Source of the DNA: Kudoa neothunni
Lineage: Eukaryota; Cnidaria
Assembly (NCBI GenBank): GCA_964304625.1
Contig: OZ199839.1
Location: 1,984,001-2,048,000, forward strand
Reading direction: 5' to 3'
DNA length: 64,000 nucleotides
Positions 23,155 through 34,914 of the stretch are shown here, piece after piece. The notes under the pieces were generated by a model. The model had not been told where the DNA came from. It made no database searches and was given only the letters and a program-made list of their open reading frames with translations. The stretch's first letter is position 1; each line of letters begins with the position of its first letter. A program made the translations under genes and the position numbers.

Positions 23155-24338
23155 TGGTCGTTTTCGCTGATCTTGGAGAGTTAAAAAATAGGAGGAAATT
23201 AGAATATTCAATGTTATTGTAACCCGCTGCTAATTGCAAGTGTATAGGATTATGCTCAATGAGGGATTCTTAATATTTTGAAGTTATTCGTCCTTATTGA
23301 ATCTTTTCTTTGTATATTTCTTATTTTAATTATAAAATTTTCAAAAAAGGAAAATTAACGTAAAAGATGATTTTCAAGTTGCATGCATACCTTCATTATC
23401 TATATATTTCCATCAAAAATAGTAGTTTAAGTCTAATAAAAATTCAAAATTTGAAAGCAATAGCGAGTTCCGTAACTTGTAATCGTTTAATTTACATCCA
23501 TTTTAACCTTAATATTTTGCTTAACATTATACACATAACGCCGGGAACAGCTATTATTACCTTAAAAGTTGCATGCGGCTCGCGAGACACGAGTTGCCGA
23601 ACCCTGTCCTAGACCGTGAAATTAGCTAGTATTAATAGAGGATCAATTAATTCATCAAAAAATAATGTCTACATTGGGCATAAACATAGATTAAATGTTT
23701 TCTTAATTGTTATCAACTTTTATTTTCAAGTTTCCATGCAAGTAATCGTACATTGAGCCGACTACACGTTATAGGATTAGTATTAAGTAGTTACTAATGG
23801 AAAATATCTAATAAGAGTATGGTTCTGTAGATAAGACTTGGATTATATGAGTGTATAAATAATTAATTGTTTTATATTTCCTACTTGTTTGGCGTGTTCC
23901 GCCACAAATTTATGAACAAATTAGCAGTGAATTTGAGTGTGACACCTTGAATAACACAGCTAAACACGGCGTGTATTTTCTTTGAAACCAAAAGATTTAA
24001 TAGATATTAACTTAATTCAATTCAATCACCTAAAAGGATAATCACGTTGGACTGTATTAATATCTATATACATATGTATAGGCTATTCTCTCGTGTTAAT
24101 ACACAATAGCATTCATATGGATAAGAACTAGCTAACCAACGTATATGATATAATATATTATTTTAGAATTGAAGCAATAAATTAATGATTAGTTATAACA
24201 GCTTAGAATGACGAATTTAAGCTAGACGATGCGGGGATGATACAGAGACGAGGGATCACGCCCAGATTAATGAAGCTTAATGAATTTCGCCAGATATCGA
24301 CAATTCACAGTAACTGGAGGCGTTGAGTGAGTGGTGCA
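23155..24338. other. Intergenic stretch with a hAT end
   Basis: Mostly featureless. At about 23565-23603 the reverse complement reads CAGGGTTCGGCAACTCGTGT then CTCGCGAGCCGCATGCAAC, a classical hAT terminus with the GAGCCGCATG subterminal motif. No matching left end was found, so this is a solo fragment. The leader and promoter of the SDR gene should lie just before 24339. Confidence 0.5.
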
Positions 24339-26084
24339 ATGTCTAAGCCAGTCTATTTGATACTTGGAGGTTTAAGAATAGTTTGATTCATATCTAATAT
24401 ATGTGGTAGGGGTTGGTTTTACCGGAAGAAATATTGTTGAACAATTGATTGATAATGATTTGGCAGAACTTATCATAGTGGTGGATAAATTAAGACCTGA
24501 ATTGAGTTGGTTGACTGGCAATCATAAGGTTGATTATTTATTTAACAATGTCATCCACAACAATAAATTGACATTGGCTGATCTCCAATACCGATTTTCC
24601 ATTATTGTGTCTCTGCTTATGTGTATTAAATATAGCAATGTTTCCAGAACGAAAAAGTGATATTCAAACAGAAAAATACATCCAATCCAGGTATATTAAT
24701 CGACTCGCCATAAGTTTTGACATAACAAAAGCCACAATTCGAGAAATTTTGGATTCGCATAAGATTGATTATGTGATCAATTGTGTGACTGAAAGTCGTA
24801 ATGGAATGAATCCAGAGGTATGTACATTGTGTATATGTGTATCAAATTAGCAATAATACTTGAGATGATCAATGCAATTAATTTTTGGTTTGTTGTTAGG
24901 TGTATGATCAATGCATTTTCAAGTCTGGAGTTGCATGTGCCCAAGAAGTAGCAAAAACACCGTCTGTTAAGCGATTCGTTCAATTATCCACAGGAGAGGT
25001 GTACTCTTCTAGTAAGGTAGCTAGCGTGAACGTGTGTGTTATGATTTGATGGTGATCCGATTGGGGTATTGACTTGTTTATTATGTAGGAGGCTAAGGGT
25101 GAAAATGGTAAAATAGGACCATGGACTAAATCAGCTCAATCGTTTCTATCATTGGAAAAAGAACTTGCCTCCATACCTAAGTATAATTGTTGGAATTTGA
25201 TTTTATATTTATACTGATTGTTTGTAGTTTGAATTATGTTATTATAAGAACTGCTTTCGCATATGGAATAGGTGATAGAATTAAAATAAGTAATTATTTG
25301 TTTTTACAGTTGGTCGATAAAAATTGTTCACCCTCATATTTATTTAGCACCAAGAATTATTATTACTTCTGTATATAAAATTCTAAATGAAACTATGAGT
25401 GTATTTTGATTGGCAGACAACAATTCATGGTAAATGTTTTCAACTTTTAGTTGCTCTGGAATAAAGGCCTTATAATGAACACAGTACATGTGAGAGATGT
25501 CGCTAGAGCAGCACTTTTTCTATGTGATCACGGTGACAGTGGTTCAGTATTTAATGTTGTTGATAAAGCGAAAACGAGTATTTTTACCATCGTCATTATC
25601 TATCAACTATTTGTGTAACTTTTGTTGTTATCATTAGCCCAGGGATCTCTTACCGCAACCATCTGCGAAATCTATCCAGTCAAGTACTCGTTCGTTGGAA
25701 AGATCGAGTCGGCCGTTGTCTTCAAGCTTGATATTGGCAATGTTTGTGAAGAAATCAACTCCAAACACACCGTTCCTTGGTTCGATGCCTGCCAAAAAGA
25801 ATCCATCGATGCAACTCCACTCAGCCCTTACATCCATAAAGTATTTATTAGGTTGGCTCTACGTTTGGTTAGATTCCCTAGGAACTACTGAACTATAATC
25901 ATCTTTCAATGGATGGTTCAAAAATTGAATCACTTGGATTCACCTACCAGTATCCTAATCTCACCAAAGAACTTTTGAGAGAAGTACGTTTGATGGCGAT
26001 TACATCATTATATAAAAATTCGAAATATAGATTATTGATGATTTACACAAGAACAAAATGTTACCCGAAAAGTGCATGCCTTGA
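24339..26084 (+). CDS. NAD-dependent epimerase/dehydratase (extended SDR), twelve exons
   Basis: Rossmann-fold NAD(P) enzyme of the extended SDR class; substrate unknown. Exons: 24339-24369, 24410-24528, 24636-24690, 24732-24817, 24900-25016, 25089-25180, 25228-25289, 25348-25400, 25451-25577, 25638-25840, 25882-25983, 26031-26084. All GT-AG introns are 40-107 bp, phases agree, giving 366 residues. The nucleotide-binding loop GGVGFTG (residues 10-16) is split by intron 1. Other family marks are VVDKLRPELSWL, DYVINCV, QLSTGEVYSSSKE, YVIIRTAFAYGIGD, NTVHVRDVARAALFL, FNVVDKA and a C-terminal SPYIHKELL plus HLSMDGSKIESLGF. The layout is like fungal and protist members annotated simply as NAD-dependent epimerase/dehydratase. 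The usual YxxxK is not visible at the expected place (about KSAQSFLSLEKEL); only YSSSK directly after STGEV fits the pattern. Catalysis may be altered. Confidence 0.85.
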
Positions 26085-26597
26085 GATGCTGACACGTGAT
26101 GTGGTGATATATTGATTGGATTTTTGGTTATTTCTATGATTAACTTTTCTGATTTTCAGGATAAATTTTTTCTTTATTTGGAATTAATTTTGATTATTTT
26201 GTTTGCCAAAGTTATAACATTAACAGATATTGTTATTCCGCTAAAATATGCTCTTTATTCTGCTGACCACAATCAATGACGAAAATCAAGTTACAATCAA
26301 TTAATAGAAAAAACACTATTGGTTTGCTTGTTTAATTGATATGATTAGTTACGATAAGCTTATTTAATTGAAGTTATTGCCCCGTTTCATCAATGGAATT
26401 AGATTCTAAGTTTATAGCATTAATTCGTTATGATAGTAGTTCTTAGCCTTATCGATGTCTTTGAGCCTTGGCTAATTGATGATTGCAAATTTAAAGAGGT
26501 AAACTCATATACACTTATATTTTTATAACTGTTAATCTTCCGAGCATCTTTTGCATCGATTTCATCGCGATTCATTTTTCTATTTGTTTTGTATATA
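26085..26597. other. AT-rich intergenic stretch
   Basis: 3' flank of the SDR gene; nothing recognised before the MITE that starts after TA at 26596-26597. Confidence 0.5.
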
Positions 26598-27072
26598 CAG
26601 TCGAACCTCGATTATCCGGAATCTCGGTAACCGAAACAACTATTTAATCATATTTCCGGATAAAAGTAGCACCCATCATCGAACGACATATACAATGTAG
26701 CGTATATACCAGGGGTGGGCAGACTTGCCTAGATCGGGAGCCAATTTTCAGGTTGACCAGATTTTCAAGAGCCACAAGGCATTAAAATCATTTATGTACC
26801 TCTTCCTTATTTAAAACTTACGTTATTAGAGTATTTTTGGTAAATACTAAAATAAAATGTAGAATTATAAATAAAGGTTTTATAATTTTTTCTTATTCAG
26901 TGAATCGCTAAAAAACTTACATATAATTTATGTAGGTGATTTATCATGATTTTTCCAAAAAAGTAAATCAGTAATTAATGATCCGAGAAACTTTTTCTCA
27001 ATGAAAAAGGTCGCAAAAATAATAAAATATTTTTCGTATTTAATCATCGGAAGGCGGAGCTCCAAAAACTAA

Positions 27073-29766
27073 CACGGGTGATGAAGAGAGTGCATTATGC
27101 ACTCCAGAAAATTTTCTTGTTATTGCATTTATGTGTCGAAACACGTCATTTCATATGATTGACAATTATTTTAACATTAAAAAAACACGTAAAAGTAAAA
27201 ATAATTTAGCTATATATTCGACAGGAGTATATCTTACACTAAAATAAAACTCCGAATGAACTTTTAGAGGAGTCAACATTCAGCTTCAATTTTTTTTGCG
27301 ACTCCAGCAAATTCATCGATTGTTGATTGCCTATTATTCTCGTTAATCTCATAGATGAATATTGAGACTAATTTGGAAAGGATTTCTTTTTCAATCAAGA
27401 AATCACCTTTTAACCTTCTAAGTAATATGGGTAAAATGAGGTAGATTTCTACCCCAAGTGAATTTTTCCAACAATATTATAGCCTAGTAATGGAACATAA
27501 CTCCTCTCCCATTTTTGTAATCTTTTATCTTTATAAAAGCTATCTGAAAAATGAGTTGAAATTTTTTTTTCCATATACCAAAAAAGTTAATGTAAAAACA
27601 CCTTCCGAATAAAATTATAAAAATGGGGTAGAAATCAACCCCACATTTTTCTTTGATAAAATTATTTAAAATATAGATATATGTCATTTTTAAAAATTTA
27701 CGGAAATTCTATCGAGTAAATAATGAAAAAATAACGAAACACCATACATGCGATTCCCATGCGCGTGCGCAAAATCGATGTAAGCATGCCATACTCGTCT
27801 GAATTCAACGATAGCTCCGTATTCTCTCATTATTCTAATACTAGTTATTCAAAGTATGGTTTATCTTCCTCAGTTTTCTTCGATCCGCGCTGTATAGAGC
27901 ATCAAAAAACATATGAGAAAACTGTTAATCAGTATTCTTAGTTACGTATTGTAGAGAGAACTAAAAAATATATGATCGAATTTTTAACTATTTTTAATAA
28001 GTTTTGTGTTTAAAAGAGAGTTTAAAAACATGTATGGTAACTTTTTTGTGAAATAAGCACTCTTTGCCATCGTTTTGTGTTTTTCTGAGTAATATTACAC
28101 TGCGTTGCTCAAAATAGGATAAATTAATTGGCAGCTGTTATGAAACTTGATTTAAATATTAAAACTAAAAAGCGCATAAATACACCTATAAATACAATCA
28201 TTCTCCAAAGAAACGTAACAACATTAATGTATGCGCGTGTATATATAAAATATAACTTGAATCATTGGCCATTTGTTCAAAACTTACTCGATGAATTTTC
28301 CTCATATTTTGTCAGTCACTGCTGACGTTTATTTGGAGGTTGTCAATTTTTCAGCTACTTAGAAGGTTAAATATACTTTTAAATTTTATAGTTGGATAAT
28401 AAAAAATATTCACTAATGAGAAATAGTGAAGGAAAAATGAAATCAATTACGTGTGTATACGTACACTTAACTGAACGATAGTAATAAAGTATTTTTGAGT
28501 TATTTGCATTATGACCTCTCACACTATGTTACGTTATTGTTCATTGTTGCTTTATTAGTTAAATTGAGTTTTTAACTCAAAATAAAAAACGCGCGAATAA
28601 ATATGTTGATTAAAAAATTTGTATATATTAATTATCATAATTTTGAGTAAAGTATAATTTTTTAGCTTTGTAGGTTTCATCATACTTTCCATATAAATGA
28701 ATATCTTACATTCAAAGAATGTTTGTCCAAAACGTGGTCCTTAATTTAAAGATATATTGAGTTTAAATTATTTAATGAACATAAGTTTGACTTCAAATTG
28801 AAATTGGGATATTTTAAATTCTTGTTTTAATTTAATGAGAACGACATACAGTTTTTTTGAATATTTAGGGAGAAATTCTGGTCTCTTTGTCAATATTCCT
28901 TGAACAGTGAGTGTATCTTCATTGTACTAGCTAGGATTAAAATTATTTCTTTGGAAATAGATATTGGGTCGTCCCTCATCTATTTGTTAAATAATACAAA
29001 TTTAATTTTAATATGAGAATAATGAATATCTCCTAAACTTCGACGACTCAAAATATTTGATTTGATGAGTTCCACTCCAAGTTCTCGAAGAAAATATTGT
29101 CACCGATTTCGATCACTTGTTCACCACTCTGGAAATTTTGAGACACATTATACAAGCGTTAAATTCTGGTACATCGGTAAGGTCCATAAACCTCCTGAAA
29201 TGACATCTCGTTATACAAACACAACTGTATCGTTGCGCCACTCGATCACCATTGTCAAACCCTTTTTGACTTGATTATAATCGTTAATAATTTCAGAGTC
29301 GGTTTTGTATGATCGCTCAATATTATTATCATAGAAATCTGTTGACGATAGAAGAATATATGTACCCGCAAAACCCAAATAACAAAACTACCAATTGCGT
29401 GTCTTAAATTAATCCAAAAGTAATCTCATCACCCAATGGACTCTGTCGGCTTAAGTTAAAAGTATGATTTATTAAGGTTCTTACGGATTTTATTGAGTCA
29501 CGTTAATGAGCAAAATTAATTTTACATCGTAGAGTAATCATTGCGTATCTTTTTAATGATATTTCAAGCTGATGTTAGTCATCTTTTTAAAAGAGTTATA
29601 TAAAGTCAATTTCTTTCAAATTGAATACTCTGAATTTTTTAAATAAAACAGTGAATTATATTGAGAGATTTCGCTGAGTATAAGATAGAGATTTAATTTT
29701 TAAATGGGGAAATTTTTAAAAATATAAAAATTGGGGTGCATAATGCACCCTTTTGTCACGGGAGGG
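27073..29766. mobile_element. piggyBac-type element inside the hAT
   Basis: The right end is followed by TTAA (29767-29770) and, reverse complemented, reads CCCTCCCGTGACAAAAGGGT then GCATTATGCACCCC. The left end near 27073 reads CACGGGTGATGAAGAGAGTG then CATTATGCACTCC, preceded by CTAA. The shared TGCATTATGCA core and spacing support a pair. The left terminus has lost a few bases. No transposase domain could be recognised; 29062-29274 is open but matches nothing. Confidence 0.5.
27414..28366. mobile_element. piggyBac MITE, innermost layer
   Basis: 953 bp flanked by TTAA on both sides (27410-27413 and 28367-28370), with ends CCTTCTAAGTAATATGGG and, reverse complemented, CCTTCTAAGTAGCTGAAAAA. 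Internal inverted GGGGTAGAAATCAACCCC-like motifs occur near 27450 and 27625. Non-coding. Confidence 0.75.
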
Positions 29767-29885
29767 TTAATCATGTATGAGTCTGACAAAAAAATAAAAT
29801 TAAAAATTCACGGTTAAAGTAATAACATAAGGATTTAATGATTTCGACAAATTTTTTATGTTTACGCATCATCAGTGAGCTGACG

Positions 29886-30156
29886 GCAATCCGGTTCGAA
29901 CGCTGTTAATGCTATACGGATTAGTTCCGCCAGGCGTTTGTTTATGAGGAAGGTATCAGCGATGCTTCGATTTTACAAACTTCATCGTTGAATAATTAGA
30001 CTCACAACAATAAGTTATTCCAGAGATAGAAACAGGTTTGAGACAAATCTCTTTCCATTTTGAATGTTTAGTTTCTGGAACATATTTCCAAAATTCGCTT
30101 GGTTGATTGGAATTATGAATCACCTTTAAAGCTTTTATTCTCCCGATATCTATCAC
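29886..30156 (-). pseudogene. hAT transposase C-terminal fragment
   Basis: Minus-strand frame from 30156 ends KFVKSKHR at 29956. It includes SEFWKYVPETKHSKW and SGITYCCESNYSTMKFV, the hAT dimerisation region, most like GTF2IRD2/Charlie8-type proteins (STYLCEQ...KSKYR). A one-base frame change then allows ADTFLINKRLAELIRIALTA and FEPDCRQLTDDA, which corresponds to the family's closing LLRIATT...EPD stretch. The rest of the gene (BED finger, catalytic part) is absent or unrecognisable. Confidence 0.7.
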
Positions 30157-30899
30157 ATCGGTAATGGATAAACATTAATTCTAATTGTATTTCCTAATAA
30201 AACTAGTAATAATTCTAATTTGAATCAACTGTTAAAACTGTATGGTAGTTCGTAACTATGTTTTCTAATCAAAAATATTTTCTAGTTTATGATTAAAAAT
30301 TTCATTTCTTCATTTGATTTAACAGTTTAAACTTTTTACTTTTCTGAATTAATGTGCTGGTTGAATTAAAAAAAATTCAGCTAAGAACCTTTTTTTCAAG
30401 AGCCACACCATAACTTTCAAAAAACCATGGTTTGGCCACCCCTGATATATACCAATGCCATATTTAAAACAAAAATATTTTAGGTTATTTATTAATAAAT
30501 TCTTTAAAATTAAGTTAAGCATCCAGTTGTTATATAAATTTTTACTAAATCTGAACGTATGCTTTTATGTATATTAAACGTACATTAATTATTGATTATT
30601 TAAAAAGGCAGATTACTCCTCTGTAGACGTGTAAAAACTGCCATAATTACGTACTGTTTTCCCCCAAGTCCCATATTCTTAGTTAATAGATATGTCAAAA
30701 TTTTTAAGTGGCAGAAATTAAAATACTTTATTTAGTAAATAGTAAAAATTGTTGATAAATCAAGTAAACAATCAAAATAAGCAAAAAATTCAAATAAATA
30801 CACGCGCGTGAGATATTGTTTATGATCGATTAACCGAAACCTTGCTATCTGGAAAAAAATCGCTGGTCCAAAATTTTTCGGATAATCGAGGTTTAACTA

Positions 30900-31829
30900 T
30901 ATATGTATTTACTTTGATATAACTTTAATCTCATTTTAACACGATTTATTGTGCTAAAAATATTGTGTACTAAAATAAAAATATTATAAGGATTAGACGT
31001 CTTGTTTACGATTTACCAAAATATTGGCACTAGTTTGTTTACAAGATTGACTCCCGGACACAGCTTATTAGGTTATGGAGTTACTGCTGGTTAGATTAAC
31101 TGCGTAAACGTTATGGGCACCACAAGATGAGTGTAATCTTCCTCCTTATCCTTCTGTGATAATACAAGAGTTTGGCCCACTATGCACCCTAGTTTGTGTG
31201 AAAGCCAAAACTACAACCACAATCCGTTAATACTTTGACTCTACATAAGCGCTTCTCCCTTCATTTTAGTTCCCGCACCCCTTCTCAAAAAAGAAATTTA
31301 AAATGGATTTATTTTTAAGTGGAGAAAATATTTTTATTAAAATTACATTAAAAAGGCCGTATATGTTAACAAGAAAACAAATGTTAATAAAATAAATAAA
31401 ACTGATAATAAATTAAATGTTTTAGACTATCATTAGGTCAAAATGGTGCTCTCTATCAGATAAAGATATGAATAAATCATAATTTTTAAATGAACTATAT
31501 ATATTAATATTTTTGTGAAAAATATCAGATATGAATAGTTGAGCTTACGCGAAATAGTGGATTTTTTAGTTTTTTGTTTAATTATATATTTTAAAATTTA
31601 ATGAGGAAAATAAATGTGAACCAATCTCGAACGCGAAGTTTTAATTAATATAATTTTTGAGTGAAAATTAATTCTAATTTGAAGTATAAAAATTTAAAAT
31701 AATTCAACAAGAAAAATAAACAACTCAATTCTGACGCTAATTAAAGTTTAATTCTTGCTTGCTTTATGGTTTACTTAAAAAATAAATGATAAAATTTTTA
31801 ATGATTCAGCCTTTTTAGAACACTTTTAA
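30900..31829. other. Intergenic stretch
   Basis: AT-rich apart from a less AT-rich patch at about 31040-31290. I translated that patch on both strands and recognised no domain. Confidence 0.45.
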
Positions 31830-33042
31830 CATTTGTACGTATATCCAGGGTCCAATGGACCCGATTCGGGATTGTTTCACAAATTGTAGCACTCTCAACA
31901 TCGTCTAAAAAACGAAAACCTGTCTAGCTGCTCAAAAGTTTGTTCTATATTTTTTATTTCGTTTATATCATCTAATAATTTATGTATGATTTTTTATTTC
32001 TATTTAAATAAAAAATTTTTGGTGCACAACAGGGTCCAATGGACCTTGTTGAATAATTAAACAATTAACATGCCAAAAGGAATTCAAAATCTAAAATGAA
32101 AAATATATGTTGTATAAGCTAATCTGAATATTACGATGTTTATTTAAAAAATAAAATAATTTTTAGTTATTTCCTTCCATGCACTTTAAAGAAAGAATTA
32201 TTTCTTATTCCATTCTGCGTTATGTAATTTTAGTTATATTCTTAAATTTTATAATGGGTCTAATTATGGGCACTTGTAAATATTTATCAAAATTAATGCT
32301 TAAGTATAATAACAGATTAATCTTTTGTCGACCTCGTGTAACGATTATAGTTGTGCATTATGTTTTCCATTAATGATACAATCAAAATGATTAAAAAACC
32401 CAGAAGATTCGACACTGTAAGGAGGAGAACTCTCAGATGGCCACTCACAATATTTTACAATATCCTTGACATCGCAGGTTACAAGTCAATGATTGTGTAT
32501 TGAGATAAATACAAGGAATTTAAATTAAAAAACAAAAATCGAATAAGACGTCAATATTTACAAAATTTAATGCATGAGATTGTTGAAAAGTACGCTAACG
32601 AAAAAATTTATCTTCCACTTGCATTATCGCCGAAGTATGATAGGAGGGGTGACAAGGGAAGATGCCATTTTTCCCCGTACTAGAAGCATGTAAAAACAAA
32701 GACAATCTGCTCTAAATGCGGAAAAACGTGTGCGAACAACATTATTCTGTTCAATGTTACATATATAATTAATTATTTTTGTTTATTATAAATCCAATGA
32801 TTTGGATGAGTTCTTCAATGTTGTCATTGTTTTTATAATGACGTTGTGTTTTTCTTGAAATTTCTGCAGGTTGGCTATAAATCATTATATTATTTATTTA
32901 CAAAAGCTTAAAAATGAATTTTTTTTGGTTTCTAGAACATTTATTAAACACTACAAAACATAAAATCTCATTTTACGAACAGGGTCTATTGGACCCTGTT
33001 GTGCAGTAGTGTAATATTTTTGTACGTACGTACGTACTAGTG
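31830..33042 (+). mobile_element. Internally deleted piggyBac element
   Basis: TTAA flanks at 31826-31829 and 33043-33046. The left end CATTTGTACGTATATCC and the right end (reverse complemented) CACTAGTACGTACGTAC are related. The palindromic block GGGTCCAATGGACC occurs at about 31858 and 32035, and as GGGTCTATTGGACC near 32983. The longer inverted pair GCACAACAGGGTCCAATGGA is at 32023 and, inverted, near 33004. It contains the last part of a plus-strand transposase. Confidence 0.7.
32396..32760 (+). pseudogene. piggyBac transposase C-terminal remnant
   Basis: One frame with two stops reads RRTLRWPLTIFYNILDIAGY, the conserved piggyBac TRRWP...FY...LDIA block after the third aspartate. It then reads NRIRRQYLQNLMHEIVEKY and ends in a zinc-ribbon RCHFSPY and TICSKCGKTCANN with the CxxC pairs. 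The N-terminal two thirds, including D1 and D2, are deleted. Confidence 0.75.
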
Positions 33043-33046
33043 TTAA

Positions 33047-34249
33047 ATCGCTCTTCTTTTTAATTATTTGTAAATATTTTATAATTTATTACGTTGGACC
33101 GTTTCATATTTGAACTGAATAATTTATTTATGAATGTCCAAGAAATAAATTCTCATTTTTATTTCATATACTAATAAATAGAAAATAGTAGATTGAGAAA
33201 AAATTAACTTTCAGTAATATTCATCAAATGACTATTTGTTTATCAGACTTATTTCAGCTTCAATTACATACGAATCGTACATGATATATTTTCGAGAGAG
33301 ATTCTGATTACTTAGAATCGATACATTATGTACAAAGCATTGTTTGCAGTACAGTTTTTTCGCTGACTATAGATGTGAGTCTCGGACCTCCAACAACTGT
33401 CTACTGGATCCATTGGGAGTCTGAGAACCCCAATCGGGAAGCCCTGCTTAAGACGATCGTCTGCCAAACTTGCATTTGCGTTATTTTATAAATAAGCTTA
33501 TTGGTGATTTTTTAACTCCAAAATCTTAAATATTTGATAAGCAAATTAATTGAGTATTCGCTATGATTTCAATGTATTAATATACATATGAGAATAATAA
33601 TGTCAAGTATAGTGTTTTAATAATGTGATAAATAACTAATGTACCGTGTGTAATTTCTTTCGAGCATAGTTACAAAATATTTATCCGCCATCGAGTTTAA
33701 TCATAGAAAATTCTTCTTATATAAACTATTAATAGATAAAGGTGACATGAATTTCTCATTTAAGATAACATGAATTGGTAAAGGAATATTCATCATGGAA
33801 ATTGGGGGTTTAAAAAATCAACTCTGGAGACTTTTCCAAGTATTGAAACTGCTCGATGTATGAAATATGCATTTGTAAATTTTTTATTGAAGGACAATTA
33901 TTTTTTCGAACATCCACAAGAATTCAATTATAATCCACAATATTATAAATAGGGATTAAGAAAAATTTATTTAGAGCAAAAGGAACAAAAAATTGTGTAG
34001 TATTTCGTTAATATATATTCGAAAATATTCTGAAATTTATAAGTGAAATAAATACGTCTTTAAAATTTGGGTAAACCCGAAATTTTTTTGCAGATAAAAG
34101 AAAGGCAGAGAGCTGTAGTTTACCATAATAACATAACATGCGCAAACATCCCGCGTTAAAAAATTGCTGATGTCTAGTGATAGTGACCAGATTGTGTGTG
34201 ATTTCGTAGTTGTTACATAGTTAAACCAATATTTCAGATACCAAAAATA
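33047..34249. other. Intergenic stretch with a possible hAT end
   Basis: Mostly AT-rich. At 33380-33455 the reverse complement reads CAGGGCTTCCCGATTGGGGT then TCTCAGACTCCCAATGG, hAT-like, but no partner end was found. A GTAC microsatellite (33031-33038) belongs to the preceding piggyBac end. Confidence 0.45.
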
Positions 34250-34914
34250 ATGGCTTCTCTCATTAAGCTTCATCAAAGGAAAACAGTAATTAAAATGTCA
34301 GATATTCGGCAGTTAGCCCATGTATCAGATGATGTTTCAGCTAAAAGGTTCAAAAAATTTATAGATAAAGCTAGCGAGGAGTTAACAAAAGTGAAAATCT
34401 ATTTAATTTTTTCGTTGGGTTTTGATATTTCGTTTATTTTATGCGTAGACATTGGGTTATGAATTGTGTTGTTTGAGACGGTTTCAAAAACCTAATTGTT
34501 ATCTCATGGTCAATAAATTGTGCGATAATCTATTGGAACATGTGAATAACAAGATGTAACTGGATTTCAACCGATTTCGTCAATATGTTTGAGGGTTTAG
34601 GGTGGTGGAATTTTATCAACTGCTCTACTGTGTGCTGGCTATTATAACAATGTGTGCAAATGCTGTGAATGAAGTCACATTGGAAAACCAACTACGAACC
34701 TTAGTTAACCATCCTGAGCTCTTCCAATTCTATTGTAATGGAGGAGAACAGTGTAAATCAGTTTCTGAAAGAAGCTAACAAGCAATTATACCTTCGAAAA
34801 GTTGTCGAACTCACCGACGACACGAGAACTGTGTGCTACGAATGGGGATGCCGTTCTATTTTGGAAATAAAGCGGTTGGATGTTTTGCAATTCGTTTCCA
34901 AAGTAATGGATTAG
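34250..34914 (+). CDS. NSMCE3: NSE3-like MAGE-domain protein (SMC5/6 complex)
   Basis: NSE3/MAGE proteins form the NSE1-NSE3-NSE4 module of the SMC5/6 genome-maintenance complex. Exons: 34250-34390, 34449-34555, 34601-34703, 34762-34914, with introns of 58, 45 and 58 bp. MAGE-homology marks, in order: KMSDIRQLAHV; RFKKFIDKASEELTKTLGYEL; CYLMVNKLCD; EFYQLLYCVLAIITMCANAV; then FLKEANKQLYLRKVVEL and YEWGCRSILEIKRLDVLQFV, matching the family's FVxxKYLEYRRV and EFLWGPRA...MKVLEFV. The third intron is placed to restore phase, but it removes the family's short loop before FVxxKYL; without it there is a frame change near 34730. After the TAG at 34912 a frame reading LWGELYKKCIQLDLEE (about 34982-35029) looks like the family C terminus, so a final exon may be missed. 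Confidence 0.75.

Larger units (their letters stand above)
26710..30444 (-). mobile_element. hAT element inserted in MITE C
   Basis: A 3,735-bp element with ends CAGGGGTGGGCAGACTTG (left) and, reverse complemented, CAGGGGTGGCCAAACCATGG (right). The flanks GTATATAC (26702-26709) and ATATATAC (30445-30452) match at 7 of 8 bases, an hAT-size duplication. Both subterminal regions carry the GAGCCACA motif (near 26770 and 30400). It keeps only the 3' end of a transposase and has itself been invaded by piggyBac-type DNA. Confidence 0.8.
26598..30899. mobile_element. Pogo-type MITE copy C, outer layer of a nest
   Basis: Begins CAGTCGAACCTCGATTATCC after TA. The left part is 26598-26709 and the right part 30445-30899, ending GGATAATCGAGGTTTAACTA. 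The body landmarks of copy B (CTCCTCTGTAGACGTGT, ACACGCGCGTG, GATTAACCGAAACCTTGCTA) are present. The MITE itself would be about 560 bp; the rest is an inserted hAT element. Confidence 0.8.

Noticed and set aside
29062-29274. Open frame inside the piggyBac layer of the nest
   Set aside because: Tested on both strands for piggyBac motifs; order and residues did not fit.
31040-31290. Less AT-rich patch that might be an exon
   Set aside because: No open frame with recognisable protein similarity and no splice-consistent partner.
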